From contig VIIQ02000574.1 in the NCBI GenBank assembly GCA_007449985.2, positions 186,001 through 250,000 of the forward strand: a DNA stretch of 64,000 nucleotides, given 5' to 3'. The notes beneath the pieces were generated by a model. The model had not been told where the DNA came from. It was given only the letters and a program-made list of their open reading frames with translations, and searched no databases. Position 1 is the first letter of the stretch. Every line of letters begins with the position of its first letter. Shown piece after piece: positions 10,996 to 22,500 of the stretch. This DNA is from Desmodesmus armatus (Eukaryota; Chlorophyta; Chlorophyceae; Sphaeropleales; Scenedesmaceae). The translations under genes were made by a program, and so were the position numbers.

Positions 10996-13900
10996 GCTGT
11001 TGGCTTTGGTTGCTGTTGGAGGGGTGGAGGGGTGCACATGTGTGCGGCAGTTGCGGATTTGGTTTTGTGTGGTGTTGGAGGACCTTGGATGGGCCTCTGA
11101 TGAGTGTGCGTGCGCATGCAGTGACGCTGTGCTGGTAGTTGCGGCGGCCTTGTGTATGTTTGCATGCTGCCTACAGCAGCACACCCCGGTCTTTTCTTGT
11201 TTGTGTTGCAGATTGTGTTGCGGATGTGTGTGGCAAATGTGACGATACCACTCGTACCAAGCCTGGTGTTTTTGGCTCTTTACGCGCTGCAGCTTGGCAT
11301 TTTTTGTTGCAGCCGCGGGCCCTTGTTTGGCAGGATAGGTGAGTGTGTTTGGGCAGCGCAGTTCGCTGCCTTGTGGATACTGAACCACCTAACAGCCTTT
11401 CATCACTCTCATCTGGCGTGCGCATGCGGCACTGGCTGGCTGCGTCCTTTTCTGGGGTGGTACCCTTCCTACCAGTGCATTTCGTAAAACCCTATGCAGT
11501 GGGGCAGTTGCTTGGGGTTGCAGTAAGGGTACAGCTTGCAGCATACGGTTCTGATGGCGGATGAGGTCTTGATGGCGGGAATGCGTCCCTGCTGTGCCTG
11601 CATGTGCGCGGCTGCTTGTGGTGGGCAAGCCGCACAATTTTTGTTGCGCTCTCACGGTTGTTGCAGTAACTGGACACAGCAGGTTGAAGGCTTGTGGGCG
11701 GGTGCCGTGGCAACCGTTGTTCCTTTTGAGCTTGCCATGATGTGCTCTCACAATGGTGTCGGTGAGGTGTGGTGCGTTCTGATTGCAGTTGCAGCCCCTG
11801 TCACATCAAGGTGGGGGGGCGTGACTGGGTTTGGGTGCGCCGGCAAGGAGTTTGGCTGTTTACATGGTGGTTGTGTCTCTGGGGTTGCCATGATTGTTAG
11901 TTGCAGTGGTGCGACGGGGTTTTCTTGTGACATTCAGCAGTACGGTTGGCGCAGCAGTGGGGAAGTAATGGAAAGTTGTCTTGATGATGGTGGGTGGGGA
12001 AGTAATAGAAAGTTTCATGTACTTTGCTTGGTGCTTCAAGTTGGTGTACTCTGGTTGGTGGTTGCGATTGCTGGTGGGCGGTCACAGCAGAAGGATGCTG
12101 CTGGGGCAGTGAAGGTGCTCTGTAAGGAATAGTTGAGTGGCAAACGATCAAGTGCCTGGGGACTGCACCTTGAGCCTTGGTTGCCTCAGCACGTGCCATA
12201 GCACGTGGACCAGCACCACCCCGTAGTGTCATTCCATGGGCTATATGTGTGGTGCACACAGCATGTGTGGGCATTGCCACGGCAGCTGCCCGCCACCTTG
12301 ACCTCTGTCCTGAACACTTGCTGCCAGCATCCTGCTGCGGCTGCCAGTTGGCGTACTCTGTTCTAGAAGCATGGATGGCAGCAGACATGGGTTTCTGTAC
12401 TCATCATGCGGGCTGGTGTTCATAGATCGGCTGATCGGGCTGCTCAGTGTTGAGGCTGCTTGAGGTTGGCTGCACTTTATTTGAGGCCGCTTTTGCCAGG
12501 GTCTTGTCTGTTGCTAGCCAGCGGCAATCTACAACTTTTACACTCTGTAGTGTGTGGAGAAAGGTGTGCAACACAGTATAAATGCATATAAGGCAGTCTC
12601 CAGCTGCCTTGGATTGCTGGCAGGGACCCTGACGGTGACGCGTACTTCATTCTGCTTCATTCCGCAATGCTGCCTCGCTCAGCATGGTACTGGCTGCAAG
12701 CCGTTGTGTTGGTATCTGTTTCTGGTGACACACTCACAAGCAGTACATGACCGGGTCACATGGGCCTGACTGCAGGCCTCTGAGGGCAGTATCACCATTT
12801 GGTGCGCCTGAATTCGCACCTCTCCTGGGCGTATCACTGGGCACAGATGTTCATCAACAATCCGGGAGCAAGAGGGCCATTCTGCATAATGTTCAACATG
12901 GAGTAGTGTTACACTTGCATTGTCGACAGGTAGTACACACAAACATGAAGCCACACAGAGAGTCATCGCAGCACCTCTCATAACCAGCCAGCGTTGATCT
13001 AAACATAACCTGGCCTGGCTAAACAAGAGCAAGAAGGGGCAGATCAAATATGCATGCAAGCCTGAGTGTAGCTAGACGTAATAGAGGTGCTCATGAAATT
13101 GAAACAGTGACAAATGTCAGGCACAACAGGTTGGGCAGGTGTCCTGCAGCCAACACCACAACACTCCATCGTGGGCCTACACCACACAGACCACGAGCCC
13201 TGCCAGGAGCACAGTCAGGCTGGCACCAGCTTCTAGGTGCCTGAGTGCAAATCAGAGGTGCTTGCTGCAAACTCATGCATGCAGCTGACTGGGCAGTCAC
13301 CACAGGGCATGAGCCCATGTCAGCACGATATACAGGAAGCCTGCCAAGCTGATGGCAACAGCATCAGCAATGGTCATGGCACAGCACAATGGTGATGGCA
13401 CAGCATCAAGGGGAGCCATCAAGGAAGGGATGAAAACACACCGACAGTGCAGGCAAGCACAGGTGGCCCAGTTCAGAGTGGTCCCATTGTCACTCAACCA
13501 GACACACCACAAGCACACACCATGCTGTTTGGCAGCATCACAGGACACAGCTACGCTGAGCAAAGGGCAGTTGAGAAGCTGCCATCAGCCAGTAACAGCA
13601 CCCACCCACAAACCCCCCTCCACACGTGGCTCGTTCTGGCTCTGCTTCGCTGTCCACAAGCAGTCCTAATGGACCCGTTAAGGGCGGGCCATCATGGCGC
13701 GCTGTGGACACGCTGTGGGAATGACACACACGGTAATTCCTCCACACACCAACCACCCTCACATAGTGACAATCAGACTACCGCATGGTGCACAGGCAGG
13801 CAAACACAACCAAGGGTTGGCCTGCCAGCTGGACGTGCCACTGTTGTGCCTAGTCTCAGGCAGTGGGTGCAGATGACACAGCAGGAACCAGCAAAGAGTC

Positions 13901-15024
13901 AGCCACGGCACGTCTTTCACCCCAGGTCAGGTCAAGTCACAAGTCAGCAAAAAGGTCATGCAGGACAGCATCTTGCAGCTGTTTGCATGTATGTACGTGG
14001 ACACAGTCTGTGTCGAGGTGTCGAAAGCACGTAACAAGTGCTGTTCTAGTGGCAGCTGCAGCAGTGTGAGGAACCCTCGGCAGCTGACATGCAGCATCCC
14101 GCCAGCACCCTGCACCTCACAGACAGTGTGGTGCCGACGCTGCAGTGCAATAGTAATGCGACAAAAGCACCTCAGAGTGATACAGTCCATACTGTACGCT
14201 TGGTACATGCACGTGGACACACCGTTAGGCACACAATGTGCAGCAACCAGCACCCCCGCATGCTGGCGGCACTGCGCGGCACACAGCCCAATGCATGACG
14301 AAAACCACTGCTGGCCCCATGTTGACCATGGCGCTGATACGTGCAGCATTGCAACGGTGTGCACTAGGCCCAGTCAGACACAGATTGCTGCCAAGGGGGA
14401 CCTGCAGCAACCTGAGTTCTGGCCATTCCACTCATGCAGTTGCACAAGCGCAAGCTGTAGTACAAGAGAACAGCCAGAAACAGGCATGGCTTGATCAGCA
14501 TGCCTACTCAAGGGTCAATCAAACACCACCGCTCTGCCAGCCCGACAGTGCCTCGGGCACACGTGCATTGTGTGCAGGCGTTATGAGGAATGCCACATGG
14601 CGGCATCCAGCTGCAAACTAGCAGCCTTACTCAAGTCCTGCCGCTGCTGCAAGTTGCAGCACACTGTGATGGCAGTCGCCTAGGTGCTGACCCAGCAAGA
14701 AAAGCATGACAGCACTTACACCGAGACCCACAGCACGAGGCAACACCTATGTCACACGCTTAACTCCAAAGCTTGAAAAGGGAATCATTGCTGCCAGGAG
14801 CCATGGTATGAGACACTCTCCAACACGTCAGCACCTCATGCACATCTCTCCTGAAGCTGCTGTCTAGTCAGGTGAAGCAACTGGTCACACAGGGGCAAGG
14901 AGCACTCCCACCATGAAACAAAATTGCCGAGCAGGTCACCCAGTTGCAAACCCATGGAAGACTTGTCTGGCACTTGTGATGTTAGGCACTCGTGACGTCT
15001 GGCAGACATAGCCGGCGCAAACCC
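10996..15024. other. Gene-poor stretch after the PPR gene
   Basis: No conserved protein-coding exon was recognised on either strand. The left part is presumably the PPR gene 3' UTR. A TGTAA motif, the usual chlorophyte polyadenylation signal, occurs at 12121-12125, over 1.1 kb after the stop. The segment 11213-11338 has a possible acceptor and donor around a hydrophobic reading frame, but nothing joins to it in frame. The remainder is TG/CA-rich non-coding sequence. Confidence 0.5.
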
Positions 15025-15759
15025 CTACTGCGCTTTCTGCACAGTCATCCAGGCACGCACTGCATCCAGCTCGCCCTCGCTTGTAGGTGCCAGTCCTGGC
15101 AGCATCCTGGCAGCCCTGCACGGCCGCACCACCCCAGTGGCAGGCAGCGCCCGAACCACAGCGCTGCGCTTGCGCGGCGGCGCCGGCAGCAGGTCCCACC
15201 CTGCTGCAGGAGGTGTGGAAGGGCTTGCAGCAGCAGCGTGTTGCTGCACGTCCATTGCGATGCCCCAGCACAGCAAGTCCAAACAGCCCCTGCTGCTGCT
15301 GCCTGCAGCAGCGAGTGCCCTCTGGCACTGCTGCTGCACAGTCTCCTCAGCATCTTTCGGCGGCAGCTGTTCCTGGCTGCTGCGATGCTGCTCTGCTCCG
15401 ATTCCCGGCTCAGCTGCTGGGTGCTGCTGGGCCTCCCCTGCTGCTGGGACCCTGCTGGCCTGAGCCAACACCCTAGCCTTGTGCCTGCCATCCAAAAACA
15501 GTGCTGCCATGATGGGAGACTTTACTGCCCCCCTGTCTGCATCCACACACAACCCCTGCACCAGCTCTGTGGGCGTGCTGAAACTGATGGCATCTGTCTG
15601 CCCAGCAGGCCTTGGTGGGCAGCATGGGCTCGCTGGAGCCGGTGACGAGGCCTTGTAGTCCTCACTGTCCTGACTAGATGCTAGCTGGCCCCACTGTAGC
15701 CTTCTTCTACAGGCTTCGCCCTGTGACCGCGAGCGCTTCATCTGGGCGAGCCAGACCAC
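15025..15759 (-). CDS. Possible exon of an unidentified minus-strand gene
   Basis: An open frame of 244 codons ends in a stop at 15025-15027. It starts just after an acceptor-like CAGCAG, so it looks like the last exon of a spliced gene and not a complete gene; the first in-frame Met comes a few codons later. The N-terminal part is basic (KRSRS), followed by an unremarkable mixed stretch (STPTELVQGLCVDADRG) and an Ala/Gln-rich region. No family was recognised and no upstream exon could be joined. It could equally be chance, since GC-rich sequence leaves long frames open. It lies 3' of the deubiquitinase gene on the same strand. Confidence 0.3.
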   Translation of the reverse strand: MVWLAQMKRSRSQGEACRRRLQWGQLASSQDSEDYKASSPAPASPCCPPRPAGQTDAISFSTPTELVQGLCVDADRGAVKSPIMAALFLDGRHKARVLAQASRVPAAGEAQQHPAAEPGIGAEQHRSSQEQLPPKDAEETVQQQCQRALAAAGSSSRGCLDLLCWGIAMDVQQHAAAASPSTPPAAGWDLLPAPPRKRSAVVRALPATGVVRPCRAARMLPGLAPTSEGELDAVRAWMTVQKAQ

Positions 15760-16531
15760 CTGCTGCTGTGCTGACGGTCACCCTGCAAGTCAGACATCCA
15801 CTTTCAGGCCGGACGCAAACATTCAGCGGCTCTGGCCGCACCAGCTGTTTGCAGGCAAACCGACTGAGGTCAAACACAAGGACAGACACTTGGCCGCACA
15901 CTGCTGAAGGCCGTCCGCACCTGAAAGGTCTTTCCGCAAGGTATGGCAACCTATGTAACCAAGTATATAAGGCGCTGCTGCACTATGGCTCAAATCGTTT
16001 CTGTCTGTCCTGTTGTTGCCCTCTGTTTGCAGGCGCTGCGGCGAGTCCAGCTGGATTGATTATCGGTCAAGACGCAATTTCCTTCGCAAACTACGGGCGA
16101 TCTGCAGAACACTGCTAAGCTGAAACCAAACCCTGCCTGTGACCCACATCAGACTCTGACTGGAACGAAACGGAAGGTTGCCTCTTGGTCTACTGCAGTT
16201 TCAGAAAGCGGATATAAGGGATGCAGGCGATGCTGTACCACCAGGTGTACTGCAATGCATCGGCAGATGAACACGTGAACTTTGGTGGTAAACAGGCTCA
16301 CCAGTGCAGTACAATACTACAACAATGCCAAGCACTCCTGCAAACACATGCACCCATGGAATACCCACCACGCCCATGTGGAGAACTGCTGGTGACCGCA
16401 CGTGGACACCAGCAGTCCTGCAGGGGTGCACGGCCCACTGTTGGAGCAACACCAACTAGGACTCATGCTATCGCCCGTACTTGTCTTGCTCCTGTGCATG
16501 CTGACGCCTGCAAGCTTTCCATCTAGACTGT
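15760..16531. other. Non-coding stretch 3' of the deubiquitinase gene
   Basis: Presumably the 3' UTR of the minus-strand deubiquitinase gene, plus spacer. Overlapping open frames on both strands show no recognisable domain and no consistent splice signals. Confidence 0.4.
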
Positions 16532-19500
16532 TTAGGGTTGCGCCCCCTCTTGTTGGGGATTCGAGTGCTGCGGCGTTGATGCACGCCCTGCCTCGCCGCC
16601 CGAGAGTGCAGGGTCGTCAGGGGCTGCTGCTGCGGCTGGTGGGGTGGGTCCTTGCAGCGCTGTGTCCTTGAAGCCGATCTCAACCTCCCTGGCCTTGCGC
16701 TTGCCTGCAGCCACAACGCAGCCAAGGGCCATTCAGCCGATAATGTGGGCGTAGCCAAATGCAGCAGACCAGGTGCCACCACATGCCTCATCTGTGGTGA
16801 TTTTTGATGAAAGGTCATGCCGCGTGCAGGCGAGATTCATCACAGCAGCACTTGCTTGGTAGCAGGGCATGCAGGTTCTGCATACGTCCACGCCTGGCCG
16901 CACCTGCCACCCCGTCGAAGACACTGGCGTAGTCATCGTCAGGCACCTGATTGGCATTCACCAGCCGGATCTCCTCATCAGGGAACACCTCCAGCTGCAG
17001 CCAGCATCAGCAAGCAGCATCATTTTGTGGGTCAGCACGCAGATTCTGCCAGTGGCTTTGTGCTGGCAACCAGCACAACAGCGGTGCCAGCCGCTGCTCT
17101 TGCCCTGAGCACACTGCATGACCATGCTCGACCAACATGACATACTGCCCCCAAGCGCAAGCTGTGTGACACTGTGGCAGTACACAGCACGCTTGCTGAG
17201 CCGCGCTAGCCTCGCAGACACAGCTTGCCCCCTGCGCACGCACCTTGGCCAATGTGAAGTCCTCTCCCTCCAGCAGCTCGCCCCGCACGTACAGGCGCTG
17301 GTTCCGCGGGTGCACTGACAGGGACTGAAACACCTTCAGCCGCAGCATCGCCAGCGTGTCAGTGCTGCAGGCTTTCACAGGCTGCCTGTTCTTGCGCGCA
17401 CGACGGCTGCGCCGCTCCCCTGCAACACCAAAGTGCACAGCAGTAGTCAGCATGATAGGCACGCATCTGCACGGCCCACAGCCTGAGCAGTTCAACCCGC
17501 TGGACACACAACGGAACGCACTGTTTAAGCCTGTCGTCATGACATGCACTTCATGGTTGTAACTCATGTGTTTAACACACAAGTCACACCTATTGCCACT
17601 CTGACAAAACATGGTGAGCTACTGCATCAGGCAAGCCAACCCCTGTGATTTGCCACACGGCAAAGGTTGAGTGGACATGGACAGCCTGGCAACATGGTGA
17701 CTTCATGTTGTCCTCTGTGCGCTCCAGCAACGGACTCACCAGCACCAGCAGCAGTGAAGGCGGCCTGCAGCTCGTCCTCAGTGATCAGCTCCACCATGAG
17801 CTCAGCATCATCATACACCAGTGTGGCAGCACGGCGCTCAGCTGCGGCAGCTTGCAGGGTAGCTTCACACGGGCCTGTGAAGAACATGGACAAAAGGGCA
17901 AGTGGACAGAAACAAGGCAGCACGGGGTCACCACAGCTGGCAAGCACAACAAGGCTGCTGGCAATACGCCAGTACCTGTCGTTTAGCGAAGGCTGGTACC
18001 GGACAGCAGCAAGGGCACACAGCAAAACAGCACATGCTGGACATGCACAGCGCAATAGACATGCAATACATGTGGATTACGACACACCACCACCTGCCTG
18101 GCAATGCCTGCTGCTTTACGTGCTTGTCAGTCGGGCCCACCTGGCTCTGTCTCCAGCCAACCCCGCAGGGCAGGAGCAGACGCAGCAGCAGCTACAGCTG
18201 CTACTGCAAGTGCCTCAGTGCCGCTGTCTTCTCCCTCAAAGTCACTCATGGCTGCAGCCTCTGCCCTCACAGCTGCTGCTGCTCCTGCACTCGCGACTCG
18301 ACTGGTCGGTCGCCGCAGTGCCGCTGCTGCTGATGCGACCGTATGGCTGCTGCGGGCGCTGGCTCCCTTCTGTGTGAGCTGCCGCTGCCGCTTGCTGGCA
18401 CGGCCTGCTGTGCCATTCTGCTGCCCGCTGCCGCCTGCAGCTGCTTCGATCACCTGGCAGGGCATCAGACATCGCTTATGAAGGGTGCGCACAGTTTCAC
18501 GTCTCAGAGGGGCACAGTCACCTTTATATGTTGGTCCACGCACATAGGACCTTGGGGGGTAGGCGTGCATGGGTGAGTTCATGGGTACATTGTGTGTGAG
18601 AGCGTGCATTCAGACGGGGAGATCCTGCCCCTCTAGCAACCCACAATGCAGCACAGCTAGCTACGGCAGGCATGGGCACAAACACCCTCAATGAGCTTCC
18701 TCTCTGCCAACCTGCATGTTTCCATTGCGCCCCTGTCAATGCATGCACGCTGCTGATGCTGGCCCAGTCACCTGACAGTGGCACACGTCCCACCGAGCTG
18801 CCCAACCCACCTGCGAGATGAGCACATCATCATCAGCCCCAGTAGCCTGCGCTGCTGCACGTATCGCTGCTGCTTGCTGCGGCGGCTGCTCATGCACAAG
18901 ATCCACAGACTCCACCACCACCACATCTGTATCAGCTGCTGGTGGCGGGGCTGCAGGACTGCAGCTCAGATCCAGCACAGCCGTTTTCTGCCGCTTGCTG
19001 CGCTGCGCACAGGGGGAGCCTGTGAGGTCTAGAGCCTCCTCAGGGGGAGTGTCAGCAGCGTCCGGCACAGCAGCATCACCCGCAGCGGCTGCTGCTGCTG
19101 CAGCCGGGTGCTCAACAGAGGCTGTATCAACCTCCATATGCTGTTGCCCTGGGCTGGGCGGTTGCTGCTGCTGCTGCTGCGTTGCTCCAAGCTCTTGACC
19201 CAGCTCGGACGAACAGTTCTGCTGCTTCGCCGGGCTGACGCCATTCGCTAGCGGCTGCTGCTGCTGCTGCTCCTGCTGGCTGCCCTCCCCAGCTGCCTGC
19301 TCGGCTGCTTGCTGCTCGCCAGCCTGGTCTTGCTGAGCGGTGTCCTGGGGCGCCTCAACCTGGCTGTCCTGCTGCTGCTGCTCCTGCTGCTGCTGCAGGG
19401 TGTGCTGTGGCGCCTGAGGCTCAACTGCTGCCACTTTGAGCCATGCCCGTATGCCTTTGAAGCATGGGTCTACATCTGCCATGGAGGCGATGCACTGCTG

Positions 19501-22500
19501 CAGCACCTCATGCTGCTCCTGCTGCTGCTGGTGCGGGTCCAGCTCCTGCTGCTCTGCAGCAGCCCTGGCAGACCTGCGCCGCCGCGGCTGCGGCTGCTCT
19601 TGCGCTGCATTGCTGACAGCAGCGGGTGCGCCTGCTGCTGCTGCTGCGTTGGCTGCTGCCTCTGGGTCTAGGCCGCTGTAGTACAGCAGCAGGTGCTGCC
19701 AGTCCTGCTCTGTGACAACACGCAGAGCATCCTTCTGCGGGTCGGCCTGGCTGAACCTGCAGGGCACAACAGGCAACATAAGCATGCCTTGGGGTCTGCT
19801 GACTGATTGTTGAAACTGCTGCGGTACGAAGTGCGCTGTCGCAGACATGCGCTCTTCCTGTGCTGCATGAGTGCAAGTGCTGGCAGAGGTGGCTGGGCTT
19901 GGCCAACCCAGAGTTCCTGACAAGGCATGAGTTCCAACATCCGCAGGGAACCATGCCACAATGCAGAGGGTTTGGACCCATGTTGTGCATGCAGGCGCAA
20001 TCCCACACTGTGTCTGCAGAAACGTCACCCCAGGTGCGCAGGCAAGAGCATATGCTACAACCCACCTGCCCCGCTTGTTGACCACCTCTGAAAGAGGCAC
20101 CGCCAGCAGGGGCTGCTCATGGGGGTGGCAGCTGCACATGAGTGCCCTGATGGCCTGAGGCAGTGGCTCTGGTGCTGGAGGGAGCTGCGCAGGGACCACC
20201 AGCTTCCTGGACAGGGCTGCGGTGAGGTGCTTGCGCCAGGTGTCCAGCCAGGCGCTGTGATCCAGGAGCAAACAACACAAGTGCAGCATGGGACAACGGT
20301 TAGCTGGGACCTTGAAGCAGAGCCACAGCAACGCGAGGAGCTTTGTGAGGCATCATCCCAAGTCTCTGCCAGACACTTGAGGTCACCTCGCCAGTGCCTG
20401 GGCCTTAGTGGGTTTTGATGCATGCCTATTGTACATCTTGCTTGACGGGTCAGCAGCAGCCCTCAGAGGCAGTGCCAGCTGCCGCCATTCCATGCGACAC
20501 ACCCAGCCAAAACACCATATGACCCATACCATGGCACCCCAAATACGGCCAAGGAGCTTTCTGGAAGCACACATGAACACACAGCGAGAGCAAGCAAGGG
20601 AGAAGACATACACCACACAGCAGACGTACGAGGAAGCATGCTACCTCGTACGTACCAGCAGTTCCACCAGCGGCCCCCAAGCTCACTTTGGCACCAGGTA
20701 GTAGGTCACCCCCTGCTCCAATGCCTCTGTCACAGTGCTGGCCAGCAGCTTACTCAGCACCTGCCGCTGCCCCTCCAGCTGCTGCCTCAACCCCTGGTGC
20801 CCCGCAGCCGCCTCCTGCAGATGCGCACTGCACTCCTCACACACGTACGCCTTTACAACCTGGAATTCAGGCAAGGCCTCCAGCAGCTGCTGCTGTGTGA
20901 GCTCCTCACTGCCATCCAGCTTGAAAGGCAGTTGCCAACTGCCAGGCACTGCTGCTGCCGCTGCATCTGCAGCTCCGGGGCTGCTGGCCCTGTCAGCTGA
21001 GACCCCGTTATGCTGCTGCTCCTCCTGCTGCTGCTCCTGCTGCTCAACATCAGTGTCACCGTCTATCATGGTGACATCATCATCTGCTGCTGTCTCCAGT
21101 GGCTGCTGCTGCTGCTGCTGCTGCTCCTGCTGCTGTTTGTCCCTCTTGGGGCTGTCCAGGATCTCAATATGATCATCTGCGCAGTGCAACAGTCAAACAG
21201 GACAAGAACAATTCAACAGCCAAACGTGAAACAAAAGACGTACAAGATGTGTAGATGGGGCTGCGAGCCAATAACATGCTTGATGGTGGTTGAGCGAGCC
21301 TGTCCAACAGGCACCAGCACAGACCCACTTGCCAGCACAGACCCAGTTGCAGCAAGATGAAGCAGGCACGCCAACTGCTGCACCACCCACATCACCTTAC
21401 ACCACAGCACATGACACCACGCCACGCCACGCCGCACCACACCACGCCACACACTTGCAAGAGCGCATGGCATCCTCACAGTCATTGCACAAGGGCACCT
21501 ACCCTTGACAGCGTCCGCCACCGCTGCTGCGTCAACACCCGCTGCAGCGCGCTTGGCCTTTTGGCGCTCCTTGACACGCCTGGCCTGCACATCCCACAGC
21601 ACCTGCTGCGGCCACAGCTGCCGCAGCAGCATCCACGTGTTGGGCGACACTGCAAAGCGCTTGGAAGCCCCTGAGCGCCCCTCAGGCGCCAGCCTGCCAT
21701 GCGGGCAGGCGATCCCTGCACACCACAGCACAGCACAGCACGGCACAGCACACCAGCAGTGTCGTGTTTGAAATCAACCAGCTGGCGCATGTTTGACACC
21801 ATGCATGAGGCTGAGCACCCCAGCATCAGCAACACCACCTCACAGCCTGACCTGTTGTCTGAGGACAGCCTGTGCTATAGTGGGTGGTATGCTGTGTCCA
21901 GGCTATTACTGTGCGGCATCAGGAGCTGTGACGAGGGACTGTATGTGTCACCGGATGGGTTGCCTTGGAAACCATTCACACTGAAGGCAACAGACCTTCC
22001 ACTCTTTAAGCAGGAGTGATATGCAAGTGTGTTGGGAACAGAACGAATGCCAGGGGTTAGACCCACCTGCAGTTGGTGGCTCCAGCGGCCGTCCGCTGGA
22101 GCCGCTGCCCCGCCTCTTGAAGCCTGTCACCCATGTCCTGGACACATAGTAGCTTGAAGGTGTTTCCATCAGCCGCTCCTGCTGTGCCTCATCAGCATCA
22201 GACTCCAGTGCTGCCAGCAGCTCATCCCTCAGGCTGGACAGGTCATCAGTGCTGACTAGGCCCTGCAGGAGCGTCCGCAGGCACTGGCTGCATACATCGC
22301 TGCAGGACAGCCGGGGGCCACCCTTGTGGAGGGCCTGCAGCGGAGGAGGGATAAGAGGAGGCGTGCGGAAATGGCAGACGGCAGGCAGAAACAAAAAAGG
22401 TGAGATAGTGTGCTTGCCAAGCCTTGGTTGACACAGATGGTCCTGCATGACAACAGCACGGTCATTCTGAGGGCGCACTCAAGCAAGCAGGGTACATGTG

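Noticed and set aside
11213..11338. Possible membrane-segment exon (hydrophobic frame between an acceptor and a donor) after the PPR gene
   Set aside because: It lies after the PPR stop codon, no upstream donor in a recognised exon joins it, and no downstream exon continues it.
16540..16600. A GGATTCGAG-like motif recalling a tRNA T-loop
   Set aside because: No acceptor stem, D-arm or anticodon arm can be built around it, and it lies inside the last deubiquitinase exon.
16733..16791. Proximal last exon as the main deubiquitinase C-terminus
   Set aside because: It closes in phase, but the distal exon 16532-16704 matches the family's C-terminal GFK..T.L.G pattern, so the proximal one is kept only as an alternative.
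19000..19700. Long Leu/Cys-rich plus-strand frames opposite the deubiquitinase
   Set aside because: They are CTG-repeat antisense of Gln/Ala-rich coding exons, whose phases close on the minus strand.
21395..21450. CACCACGCCACGC low-complexity run as a possible small array of direct repeats
   Set aside because: Simple-sequence slippage in an intron; no spacers or unit structure beyond 5-6 nt.
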